From: Lineolata rhizophorae
Taxonomy: Eukaryota > Ascomycota > Dothideomycetes > Lineolatales > Lineolataceae
DNA length: 64,000 nt
NCBI GenBank assembly: GCA_010093515.1
Contig: MU001691.1
Span: 261,813 to 325,812, forward strand
Reading direction: 5' to 3'
Part shown: positions 45,808 through 56,747 of the stretch, piece after piece
Numbering within the stretch: the first letter of the stretch is position 1
Layout of the letters: each line of letters opens with the position of its first letter
Position numbers and translations under genes: made by a program
Notes under the pieces: generated by a model
The model's database searches: none
What the model was told of the DNA's origin: nothing
What the model saw: only the letters and a program-made list of their open reading frames with translations

Positions 45808-47214
45808 GCGAGTTGCCGTTGTTGGCCCCCCCCCCGCCGACGCCGACGCGCGACGATGCCACCGACGATGCCGACGGCGTCTGTCGGTGGCCGCCCCCGC
45901 CGGCGGCGGACCCGAAACCTCTGCTCCCGGGCGAGCCGCCCGCCACGGCGCCCATGGCCTCGGCCACACTGCCCACGTTGCCAGCGCGCCGTCCTCCCGC
46001 CGCCGTTGCCGGCTGGTCCTTGACGGGCTTGAGCGACAGTTTCTCGACGCGGATGTCGTCGGTGGCGGCCTCCTCCTCGTCCGGCAGCAGCAGGTCGTAG
46101 TCGGCGATGGGGTACTCGTTGTTGGCGGGGCCGAGCGGCTCGGTGCGGCGCGCCATGGTCTCGACGTCCTGCGGCATCAGGCGCGGCTCGCCGGGCGGGG
46201 TCGCCTGGCGGATGCGCACCGCCTCGACGCGGTGCAGGTCCGGCGAGAAGGAGCACGGGCCGATCCAGCCCGCGACCTGGTTGACGCCGCGGGCGGCCCC
46301 GAGCACCTTGCCCACGATGCATCGGTACGACCAGTAGGTCGTGTTGCGGTACTGGAAGCCCGAGGCCGGGTGCGAGTGCGAGAGCGCGTCCGGGGGGAGC
46401 TTGCCGTCGGTGTCGCGGTCGCAGTCGATGAGCGCCGTCATGACGAGCCACGGCAGCGTCACGCCGGGCAGCACCACGCCCATGAACCACGACATGCTGG
46501 CGGGCGAGCGGTCCTCGACGGGCGTCTCGGACGCGTCGCGCTCCTCGAGCACGTACAGGATCTCGTCCATGTTAGGCCATTTGAGCGTCTTGGCGAAGAC
46601 GCGCAGCGCTTCCTTCTGCCGACCCTTGCTTCGGAAATCGAACGTGAACTTGCTCTTGTGCTTGCTCGACGTGCTGCGCGGCTTGGAGATGCTCATGTGG
46701 TCTAGCCACCGCTGCGCCAGGGCCAGGTCCCAGGCGATCTTGGGCGGCAGCTGCTTGAGCAGCTTGCGCTTGGGCGTCTCGAGGTGCTCTTCGGAATGGA
46801 TCCGCAGATAGAGTTCGACGGAGAGCAGGAGCTGGTGGAAGAAGAGCTCGCGCTTGGAGTTGCTGGGGCTGTCGAAGAACTTGGCTACGACCTGGTTGCG
46901 CGGGTGACTGAAGTCGATCCAGTCCGGGTGGCTCAGGACCGTGATGAGGTCGGCGATCTGCAATTCCATGGCGTAGTGGGGGTTCGTGTGCGCGTCTGGG
47001 TCGTCTATCAGGGTCGAATAGAGGTACCTGTAGAGCAGCTTGGGATCCTACGTGGAAGCACTCAGCATGCCGGTTCTCAAGCCATGTATATATATAGGTG
47101 TTGACCGTAAAATGCTCAAAACCAGTACAAGCGCAAAATTACCGGGGAAAAAAAATTAAAAAATAATAATAATTCCCCACCACGGAAGAAAATTGAAACT
47201 CCCATGATTCTACT

Positions 47215-47312
<98 letters not shown>

Positions 47313-48935
47313 GCAAGGCAGAAGAGAAGACGCACGCACCTCGTCGTCCAGGCCCCTCTCCAGCCTCCTCAGCCTGTCCAGCACGTCGAACAGCTTCGCC
47401 TTCTTGGGCCGGACCTTGGACCCGTACTGCACGCCCGGGTGCAGGTTCCCGCTCTTGCCGACGCGGTAGTTGAGCGTGACGGTGCCCGGGGTGGCGCCGA
47501 AGCAGAAGGCCATGCTGGGCTGCTCGAGCGAGACCCAGGGGAAGGCCGAGTCCTCGGGGCCGGTGACGGTGAGCGAGACGTCGCGGAAGGCCGGGTGGCG
47601 CGGCTCGGCCCGGTCGGCCCGCTGCGCCGAGTCCGTCTCCATCACGGCGAAGAAGTGCCAGTGGCCCTGGCTGTTGGCCACGGCGTCCTTGTACCCCTTG
47701 AACGTCGACGCGCCCCGGCACACCGTGTCGTCCGCCTCGCGCGGCGTCAGCACCGACTGGTACTGGAACCCGCGCGGCGGCCAGGCCGCGCCGCTGCCGC
47801 GCCGGCACGTCGACGACGACGCCGGCCGCGAGCCGGGCGTCAGCGTCGCCGTCGAGCCGCCGCCGGAGCCGGGCGACCGCGAGACGAGCCCGGCCGAGGC
47901 GGCGCCGGGCCCCGCCGCCACCGCCCCGGCCGCCGCGGCCCCGCCGCCCGCGCCCTGGTGCTCCCTGGGCCCTTTCCCCCCGCCGCCGGCGCCGCCGGCG
48001 CCGCCCACCGGAAACGAGTCGCGCCTCCGCCTGCTCGGCCGGTACGCCAGCGCGTGCGCCTCACCGCCGCTCGACCTCGGCCTCGCGCCCGGCGACGCCG
48101 CGACGCCGCTTCCCGCCCCTCCTCCTGCTCCTCCGCCGCTGCCCGCCCCGCCACTCGCCGCTCCTCCCGCCGCCGCCATCGCCCCGCTCGCTCCGCCTCC
48201 TCCAGCGCCAGCACCAGCACCAGCACCAGCTCCGCCGCCGCCCCCCCCGCTGCTCGCCCCGGACGCATGCCTCGAGATGGGCGGCCTGCTCGGCACCGGA
48301 CTCGTGTACGTGCGCGCGACCAGCCGCGGGCGCTCGGGCGCCACGCCCGCCGGCAGCGGCAGCGGCAGCGGCAGCGGCGGCAGCGGCGGCGGCGGAGGCG
48401 GAGGCGCCGCGTACATGGACGCCGACGGCGGCGGCGGACTCCTGCTTTCGTCGAAGGCGCCGGCCGCCCCGACGCGCGACTGTGCGGCCGTCGGCGGCAT
48501 GGGCGCGGGCGGCGGCAGGGGCGGCGGCGCGTGCCCGTAGGCGCGAGCGTGGGCGTGGGCGTGGGCGTGGGCGTGGGCGCGGGCGTGCGGCGGCGGGACG
48601 TGGGCGCGCGTGTGCGCGGCGACCGAGGCGTAGAAGACGGGCGACGTGGGCGGGTAGGCGGCCGACGGGGGCGGAGGCGAGCGCGGCGAGCGCGGCGAGT
48701 GCGGCGAGTGCGGCGAGTACTGGGGCCCGCTGCTCGACCCGGACCGCCAGCGGGCGTCGTAGACCCCGCTGCTACCCCCGTAGCCGCTGCCGCCGCCATA
48801 GCCGCTGCCGCCGCCATAGCCGCTGCTGCTGCCGCCGCCGTACGCGCTGCTGAAGCCAGCGCTGCCGCCGCCGCTGTGCCCGAAGCTGGCGGCGCGCTGG
48901 TGGTGGCGCCATGCGGTGCCGAGGTCGCTGTTCAT
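44381..48935 (-). CDS. Large unrecognised protein with ordered blocks in low-complexity sequence
   Basis: Two exons, 47340-48935 and 44381-47047, joined by a 292-nt intron, giving 1420 residues from the first ATG (MNSDLGTAW). The joint reads LRRLERGLDDEDPKLLYRYL in one frame, so two long open regions form one gene. Residues 1 to about 385 are Gly/Ser/Pro/Ala-rich with an (AH)n run. An ordered block before the junction reads RGFQYQSVLTP, NSQGHWHFFAVMETDS and VSLEQPSMAFCFGATPGTV. After it comes a long well-conserved-looking stretch (MELQIADLITVLSHPDWIDF, KSKFTFDFRSKGRQKEALRV, FMGVVLPGVTLPWLVMTALI, QVAGWIGPCSFSPD), a poly-Gly run, a further ordered block with WDAAISFACGGRSWMLSLRY, a basic region, a very acidic region, and an ordered C-terminus (RIEQVLAIEALGVSDNEVLA). 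I do not recognise the family; probably an Ascomycota-specific protein. Confidence 0.8.
45761..45806. repeat. CCG/CGG trinucleotide run coding poly-Gly
   Basis: About 15 CCG units within exon 2 of the unrecognised protein, read as a Gly run on the minus strand. It is a length-variable site candidate. Confidence 0.85.
47217..47311. repeat. A95 homopolymer inside an intron
   Basis: Uninterrupted run of 95 A on the plus strand, inside the intron 47048-47339 of the unrecognised gene, where it is poly-U in the pre-mRNA. It lies just downstream of the 5' splice site on the sense strand. The length is exceptional for nuclear fungal DNA; the exact count is sensitive to sequencing error. Confidence 0.85.
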
Positions 48936-50621
48936 CGTGCGACGCGTGAGCGGGGATCGAGGTCCCGGACAAGGATGGGGAGAGGGAGCGGAGGAAGGGG
49001 GGAGGGGGTTCGTCTGCGAAGCGGGCACAGCGTGGGCAGGCCGAGCTTGGGCTGCGGCCGCGAGGCTATGGGCTGGGCTGTGGTGGTGGTTGTGCACCGG
49101 CTGGGCGATTCCGCATTACGCGCGCCCCGTGCGCCTCTTCGCCGAGGTCGTCCGGCCAGCAGCTCGAGCCTCGTCCGTCCTCCCTCCTCGGCTCGTCTGC
49201 CGCCCCGTCTCGGCGTCTCGCGATGGGAGGTTGCTGCCGCGGCCGTCGCTGCGGCGGCACGGCCGAAGTCGTCCTGGTTTGGCGTCTTTGGTTCGCTCGT
49301 GCGTGCGTCGTCGGCGGGCACGCGGCGCGGTCTGTGTGTCCGGGCGGCGGGTGCGGGGCCAGATGATCAGCAATTGGAAAAGCGACGAGCGCAAAGGGGG
49401 CTCCGCCGACGGCTCTGCGATCCGCCTGCTGCAGACGTGCGCGCGCCGGCTGCCGCCGCTGGCTGAGAGCGGGCGAGGAAACAGGCGGTGCTTGTGCAGG
49501 TGCGCGGGCGTCGTGTATGCGAAGGTGCTTGTGCGGGTGATAGTGGGCTGGGAGAGGCGGGGCAGGCTCTTGGACGGTCGGGGGCTGCGCGCCGGGTGTA
49601 CCGGGCGGTGCACTCGGTGCGCTCTCGGCGCGTTGCCGCGACGGGATTGAGGTTGCAACGAAGGGTGTAGCTGTGCGCCGAGAAAGCGGGCAGCCAGGGC
49701 GAAGGGGGAGAGCGGACGAGGGCGGGAGAGGGCCGGAAGCGTGAGGGTGCAGGGGCTTGGCGGCGTGCCTGTACAAGCGGAGGTGCAGATATCGGCGGGG
49801 ATGGGCAGACGCGCGCCCCGAGTGAGGAGGACGAGGAGGAGGAACTCGGGGAAGAAGAAAGTCGCTCCCTGCCGGATTCTCAACTCACATGGACGCAGCA
49901 GCGCGCGAGGAGTCGGACGTGCGCTCTGGACCTTCGCATCAGGGACTTGCGCGGCCGCGTGTGTCGGTGTGCAGGCGCCGAGGGGTGCGATTGTGTGTGC
50001 AGAGCCGTCGCCGGGAGGAGAGCGTCTTGTGGACCGAGTGGCTCCAGTGTCTCGACCGCAGGCGGGCTGAGAGAGGATGTGGTCTGGAAAAGGCGTCCGG
50101 AGCAACAGGACGAGACGGGGTCCGCCGAGGCGCAAGGGGAAAAAGATTATATGAAAAGGCCGAAAAAGCTTCGCTTTGCCGTGGGCTTGCCCCGTATTTT
50201 TACCTCCTGCTTTTTTGTTTCGTGCTGTTCCGCGACGCCTTTCCTCTCCTTTGCGTCCTCGGCCTGCAGATGGCATTGGAGACGGCGCGGAGAACGCGCT
50301 GTGCCGGGCGGCGAACGGGCATCAAGCATGTGTCCGGAATGGGCAGACCGCGCCCTCCTCCCCCCGGTCTCCCGCCGGGCCCCGGTCTAGCCTCGCGGGC
50401 CGGACGGCGACGCACTTCGCTCCCGCGGCCGAGGGGGCTCGCCGGTAGCGGCGGCTACTTATGATCCCTCCATCCATCGACATCGCATGGCGACCGCCAA
50501 CCAGGGTCACCGCGACGGCACGTACGGAGCACCGGGCGCTAGCACCATGCCGGCCGCCATCATTACCGCGTCGGCCACGCACCCGCACCGCCCACCACCC
50601 ACCAGGGTCCCGTTCGTTCGG

Positions 50622-50646
50622 CAGCATCAGCATCAGCATCAGCATC
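50622..50646. repeat. CAGCAT hexanucleotide repeat
   Basis: Four tandem CAGCAT units in GC-rich intergenic DNA. Confidence 0.85.
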
Positions 50647-51849
50647 GGCGCTATCACTAGCATCGCCTGCCGCCGCCGGCTCCTCGCTCTCTGCCTTGCC
50701 GACTGGCCGCTCGGAGCCCTATCGCCAGCGGAAGCGTGACTGCTGCAGCAACCTAGTCCTGTAGCCCTAACATTCGCAGCAGCAGCAGCAGAGACGCCCA
50801 CAGGCGCAGCGCGGCGCGGCGCGGCGCAGCGCGGAGCCCGCATACACAGGCTCGGGCCTGCTGCGGCGCCAGCGTGGCAGCCGGCCGCCGCCCGCGCGCC
50901 ATTGGGCCAGCGCAGCAGTCCCGCTCCGCTACTGCCCGTGCTAAAACGACCTGGCTGATGCCCTGCCTTGCCCCTGCCCTGCGCCCTCCCGCGTCTCCCT
51001 CCCTCCCTCCCCATCCCCCGCTTCCCGTCCTCCCGGGGGAGGGGGGGGGGGTTGCTCGTGTGGGGACTACGACCCTTTAGTCCAGTCATGCTTAGGTAGG
51101 CGACAGTGTTTGAGAGGCTCCTTTTTCTTGCCTTTCGTCTTTCTTTCTCTGTTTACATTTTTCAGCCTTTCCTTCGGCTCCACCTTATTTGGATGTGGTC
51201 CCGTTGGTGGTGGGTTCAGAGGCCCTTTTTCGCCTCGTTTCTGACGGCACGGGAGTGGAGAGAGCTATAACCAGCGTCCCGAGCAACGTGCCTAAGCATC
51301 TAGCGAGAGGCGCCGCTTGGAGCCGGCGCGGGCCGGCAGATAGGACCTGAAATCCCCCGGATGCGGGCTGGACGCGCCCATTGGAGTTCGGAGATGCTAA
51401 GGGAGGTACAGTACCCTTTGGTTCGTCTTCTAAGACTGGATGGCCAATGCATAGCACGAGCGACGAGTGCTACCAAGGTGAGTGGGTTTTGCTCTCGTTG
51501 ATTTTGTGGGCTCCACGAGGATCACATGTGACGGGAGCATCGCCCACTCTCCCTGTCCATCCCTGAAGCAAGGTTGATTATCCGACGAGCGACTCGGCCG
51601 CGTCGGTGCATCGCAATACCGACCTCTTTCTACTATCCTGACAGGAAACTGGCAATTCTCTGCTACTCGTCCGTCTGTTATGCGCTCCCAGTCGTCGTCA
51701 CCCTCGCGTCTCACTTGCATCTCCCACTGTCCGCGTCCGTCCGGTCCAAGTGAACAGTCCTATACCGGCGAACCCGCATGAGTCAATGTTTCTAACCCTC
51801 GTCACTCCGCCGCCGCCTGCACACACCCGCCCTCGCATCTCCGTACATC

Positions 51850-51878
51850 CATACGTACATACATATACATGTACATGT
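51850..51878. repeat. GTAC/TACGTA palindromic cluster
   Basis: CATACGTACATACATATAC followed by ATGTACATGT, an overlapping set of TACGTA, GTAC and ACATGT palindromes. Confidence 0.55.
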
Positions 51879-52658
51879 CACACAGCATGACAGCAGGCCG
51901 AACGCCAGCACCCAGCAGCCCCCGGCGGCAGCCGCGGCGACGGCCCTGCAGCAGTGACTAGAACCGCAACGCACAAGCCAGGCGCTGCGGCGTCAGCACT
52001 ACCATCAGCCCAGTTCAGTTAAAAAAAAAAAAATTCTTCGAACCATTTTCCCCGCGGCTAACCCCCAAGCAACCCAATGAGCCCGCCCCCGCGTCACCAT
52101 AGGGATAGGGATGACTTGCAGTTGCATCTCGCGTCCCACGCTCCGCGCCGCGCCAGCCGGACGTTCCACGAAGCGTTCGCATCTATCCGTCGTCCAACAC
52201 CCATGAGCCTCGGACCCTAGCGCCCAGTCCCCAGGCTCCCCGACATACATCTACGTACATAGCTGCCTGCCATTCCTCCTACTTGCTGGTTAGCCTGCTC
52301 ACCCTTAATCCTCGGGGCATGTGTGCGCACAAGGCTGCGTGTGTTGTTCGACCACCGTGCATGTCTTGGCGCCCCGTCTGTCTTTCTGCCTGCCTGCCTG
52401 GCTCCCTGCCTGCTATCCACCAAGCAGACCAACCAGCACCCCCTTCCTCCCTCTTACACCTCCGCACCCACACTCAACTCTCGTCCAAGCGGCCGCCTTC
52501 GCCCTCCTAACCTTAATTCCTGTGTGGCGCGATGAAAAAAAAAAAAACATTAAACGGAAGAAACTTTCCGGTCGAGAGCCCTACAGCTGCCAGATTAGGC
52601 ACGTAGCCATCCAGACACGCCTCGTCCTCCACGGACACTCACCACATCTACCAACCCC

Positions 52659-52678
52659 NNNNNNNNNNNNNNNNNNNN
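52659..52678. other. Assembly gap (20 N)
   Basis: Twenty N. The true length of the missing piece is unknown, and the flanks are C-rich. Confidence 0.98.
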
Positions 52679-53601
52679 CCCCTCAGCCCTCCCAGGGAAC
52701 CCCTTGTACCCCACCAACTGCCCCACCCCCGGCGCCTGTCTAGCTGTAAGATGCGCGATGGGCCGAAACTGCATCCCATGCCATCCCTATAGCTTGCCGC
52801 GGCCCCCCTCCCTTCCCATTCCCCCACCTGCATCTCCCGGGGCTGGCCCGAACCGTCCAACCGCCGCCGAGCGAAACGGAAGGGGAAGAAGAAAACGAAG
52901 GAAAAGACCCAAATTCGACGGCCACGAGGGCGCGCACGCGCACGCGATGCTTGGCGGGGATTTGCTGTCGCACAACGTTATGCAATGCGGGCCGTTGTTC
53001 TAGATCAGCCAAGCCGGGCCTTGCACCTAGGTAGACCTCTCTGCGCCCCGTTGCTGCCGATATCCCCGACTTCTGCCCTACGCCCGCAACCCGCTACGGC
53101 CCAAGGGATGGGAGGAAACGAACAGATCTACGACGTTTGTGTATGTTTAGACAAACGTGTATAAGACCGTTGATGGGGTGAAGGGTACATGGCTGACTCA
53201 TCAGTGAGTGGTTCGAGGGAAAGCGCGATGCAGGAAGCGTTGCTGTACCCACAGATGAGGCCGCGCTGGAGGGAGGACGGGGGACGAGGACGCGGACCGG
53301 AGCCGTTATCAGCAGCGCGCGCATACGCATGCGCATGTTGTAGCGTGGTCTTGAACCTACGTAGGTTGTACAGCTGTACAGCGGGACGAACGACGTACGG
53401 GGCACACTTCTCGGACACCCGCCACCAACGCCCAATCCAACAACACGTACAACTCAAACTCGCTCAGCACACACGTACGCTTCACTGTTCGTTCGATCTC
53501 GCGCTACGTATCGCATCTCGCCGATCTGGCCGATCGTCTCGTCCGCAGGCAGATCGCCATCTCGAGAACGGACTGTGATGCGAATCTCAAAAACGCATTC
53601 C

Positions 53602-53624
53602 CATATATATATATATACACACAT
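53602..53624. repeat. AT/AC dinucleotide microsatellite
   Basis: A short run of AT units passing into ACAC in otherwise GC-rich DNA. Confidence 0.8.
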
Positions 53625-54554
53625 CAGCGCCAGCCCGTCCACTAAACCGCCCAGTCCGCAAGGCAGTCCAAAGCAAACCCCCCACCCTGAACCATACGTA
53701 GACGGCCAGAGAGGCCAACAACAAGAACGTTGCAACCCCAAAACAACAGAGATCGTGCCCCCCAACGCCACGGACGCCACAGCTCCAAGCAAACCCCCAA
53801 GGCCAAGCCTAGCCGCAACCCCTTCACTCCCGCTCCCCCTTCCCCCTCCCTCCCACACTTAGACTCCCCCTCCTCCGCGAAAGCGCCACACCCCCAGTGC
53901 CGCCCAGGAACGGCCCCCGCCGGCCTCCACGGCGCCGCCCGCCAGGCAACCGCCCGCCACCCACGGCCCAACCCCCGCGCGCCTTCTCGCAGCCGCAGGC
54001 CCGCCGCCGCGCGCCTCTCGCTCGGCTCGCCCGCTCGCCTCCGGCCCGGCACGGCGCCGCCGGCCGCCGAACTGGGAGCCAGTCCCCCTGGCGTCCGCCG
54101 GCGAGTCTGCGCCGCAAGAAGAGCCCCTCCAGAAGGAAGAAAAAACCAAAACGTTACCTGCCCCGCCGGCCCCCCCCCTTCCGGCCTTGCCCCGGCGGAA
54201 GCACGTCAGGAACCACGGAGCAGCCGCGCCGCGACAGGGCGAATGCCCCCAGCGCGTTCGAAGCCAGCGCCACACACACACGCCGTTCTCCAAACAATCT
54301 CCTTTCCCCGTTCCCAACTCCTCCGAGGTACCTACCGCAATCCCGCGTGCCCGGCGATCGAACAGGTGCTGGCCGTATCCCAATCTAGCGCGCCGCTCCT
54401 CTTCGCTTGCAATCCGGGGCAGCGCTCCATCCGAGGCTGTGGCCTTGGAGGCGGGATGGAGCGTCGAAAACGGGGCGCGGACGCGCGCCCGACGCGCCCC
54501 GCCGTGGTATCCAGGCAACAGGCAACCAGGGCACGTAGGCTGGCGGCGGGTGAT

Positions 54555-54601
54555 AAGGGGGGGAGAGGGGAGAGGGGAGAGGGGAGAGGGGGGGGGAGAG
54601 G
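54555..54601 (+). repeat. Polypurine GGGGAGA mirror repeat
   Basis: 47 bp of purines only, with repeated GGGGAGA units and a final G-rich block on the plus strand. It has the composition for triplex (H-DNA) or G-quadruplex folding. Confidence 0.75.
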
Positions 54602-55351
54602 CGGCGCCGCTTCGCGGAGCACGACCGCCAACAAGCACACGAGAAGGCCGCACACACACCCACACGCAAGCGAAGGCCCTCCAAAAAAAAAAAAAAAAAT
54701 CTTGTTGATGGAGACCAGCCCGCAACGGAGCAAACCAGAGCCGCACTAGCCACACAAGCCTTCTCCTCCTCTCCTTCGTCTCAACCATCCGTCCATCCAT
54801 TCAGCTTGCGACAAACAGCCCACGAGCCGCCCACCTCCCTCCGGGAGAGAAGGGCGGCAGCCTGGATGGCCAGCCGCCCTCTCAAGGCGCTAGACCCCTA
54901 CCGGGGGGAAACGGGGTACGTAGGCCGCAGCGGAACGTACGAGACCAGCGTGGCACGCCAGCAGCGGAGCGACGCCGCCAAAAGGGACGGGCTGTGCGTC
55001 CGGCCTCCCCGCAGGCTCGCCGTGTCCCGCGAGCTTGCCGCCATTTAAACCCCCGCCCCGTCCGTCGAAGCGCCCTTCACCGAGCAGAAGCGGTCCGCTC
55101 CACAAAGGAAAATGTCCCCGCAGGGCCCCACCCCCCCTTCCGTCAACCACCCACTCGCCGAAACCCCTGGCTCGCTCGCCACTCCATTCCCCCCATCTCT
55201 CTCCCCTTCGTCCAGATACCTCCCCCCCCTCCCCGTCGTAGACGAGCCCCAATTACCTCCCTCCCATCCGTCTCTCCCTCCCTCACGCACCCCTCGCCAC
55301 CCCACCACGCCCCCACCGCACCATCATCTCGCGCCGAGCCCAACCCCGTCA

Positions 55352-55381
55352 AGCCCAGCCCAGCCCAGCCCAGCCCAGCCC
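55352..55381. repeat. CCCAG pentanucleotide microsatellite
   Basis: About six tandem AGCCC units downstream of the PHO80-like cyclin gene. Confidence 0.85.
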
Positions 55382-56747
55382 ATGCACCTTCCCCTCCTCT
55401 CCTCTCGCCCGTCCTCCTCGCCTTCACATGCCCAGCTCCGGCCGCCACGCTACTCCGACAGCGTGAACAACCAGGGGAGGGGGGGGGAGGGAGGGACGGC
55501 TCCACATAGCGGGCTCCGAAAGCCGAGGGAGGGGGGTTAAGGGACCAAGGGGAGGGGGGACGCGCGGGAAGCGCGGGAGAGCGCTGCCGAGGCGCCAGAA
55601 GACGGCGCGGGCGCGGGCGTGCTTCAGTGGGGCGCGGCGATTTGATGGGGGTTTGCGTGGTTGGCCCGGGGACGGGGGGGGGAGGGGGTGTGACGAGACG
55701 GGCGGGAAGCGGGCGGGACGAAGGGAGCGTACCTAAGCGCACTGTCAAGGGGGCACGTTCGGCGGTGATGGGGACTTCCGGAGATGGTGGCATGGTACCC
55801 GCGAAGGACGGAAAGAGCGCGTGATTATGGGGCCGCGTGCAGAAAGCCACCGCCGTGGTCGTGACTTGTGTGGTGTCCGGCATCGCCTGGAGCAGACATC
55901 GGATGCGGGCGGGCGAACTGGATGGCTCCGGCCGCCGCACCACGTAGACGGGAGCTGCGAAGGTGAGCTGATGGACGGGCCCGGCGGCCAGGACGGACGG
56001 ACGGACGTACATACGGACGTGGTCGTGACGGGAGAGCCGCTCCCTGCCAACCGTCCCGCGCCCGACGACGGGACAGGGCGCTCCCAAGCGGCTAGGTCTA
56101 GGCTGGGTCCGCGCCGCGAACCACCATCTATCTCCATGTAAGCCGCCAGGCGTGCTACCGGTTCTGGGAAGAACACGCAGACGGGAATATGTTCGGCAAG
56201 GCCCTCTTTTTCATTGTCTTAGCTTTCGCCTCCCGCCCCAATTCGGCTTCCGCGAATGATACGAGACGCACCCGCGGGTTTTGCAAGAGACGGTCGCCGG
56301 TAACGCGGTATAGCGAGCAGAGCGGCGACGACGGAGAGCCAGCCACGACTATTGTCCGGCGACGGCGACGCGTAGCTAGGAATTGGTGGTCGTGGCTCTT
56401 GCACCCCAACCCAGCCGGCGCAATCACCTGGCTTACAGGAATACTCCAAGCTTCTCCCAGACGAACCATTCCCCTTTAACAATGGGAGGGCCGCGGACCA
56501 GTCCGACCATCCAACGGTGCGGCAAGGGCCGGCACATGGTTCGCAGCGCGCGGCCCACCAAGGCTCCGTCCAATCGCCTCTAGCACCGGTGCTACCGTTC
56601 TCAGCAAAATGCAATTTCAGCAATAAGTGTTTTTTTTTTTTTGACTTCCATCATCACCCCCCTAGGATATTGGGCCACTCCTCCAATCACGTGCAGCTCG
56701 GACAGTTTTCTTTCCCCGTTCTTTTTTTCATTTTTTTCCCCTAACTT

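Larger units (their letters stand above)
48936..56747. other. 7.8-kb gene-poor GC-rich region
   Basis: Lies between the start of the unrecognised gene and the stop of the PHO80-like cyclin. It contains many long frames on both strands, all Arg/Pro/Ala/Gly-rich, without domain motifs. It carries simple repeats, G-rich runs (51040, 54555, 55470, 55540, 55670), GTAC/TACGTA clusters (51850, 52243, 53355, 56005) and the assembly gap. The first 2 kb may be a long leader/promoter of the unrecognised gene. Confidence 0.45.

Noticed and set aside
47439-49466. 675-residue plus-strand frame
   Set aside because: Antisense shadow of exon 1 of the unrecognised minus-strand gene, made of Arg/Gly/Ala runs.
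49116-50276. 386-residue minus-strand frame upstream of the unrecognised gene
   Set aside because: Pro/Arg/Thr-rich without motifs or a splice link to the downstream ATG; more likely leader or promoter DNA.
56189-56479. 96-residue plus-strand frame with a signal-peptide-like start (MFGKALFFIVLAFAS)
   Set aside because: Only the first 20 residues look meaningful; the remainder is Arg-rich with one Cys and no family. Probably chance.
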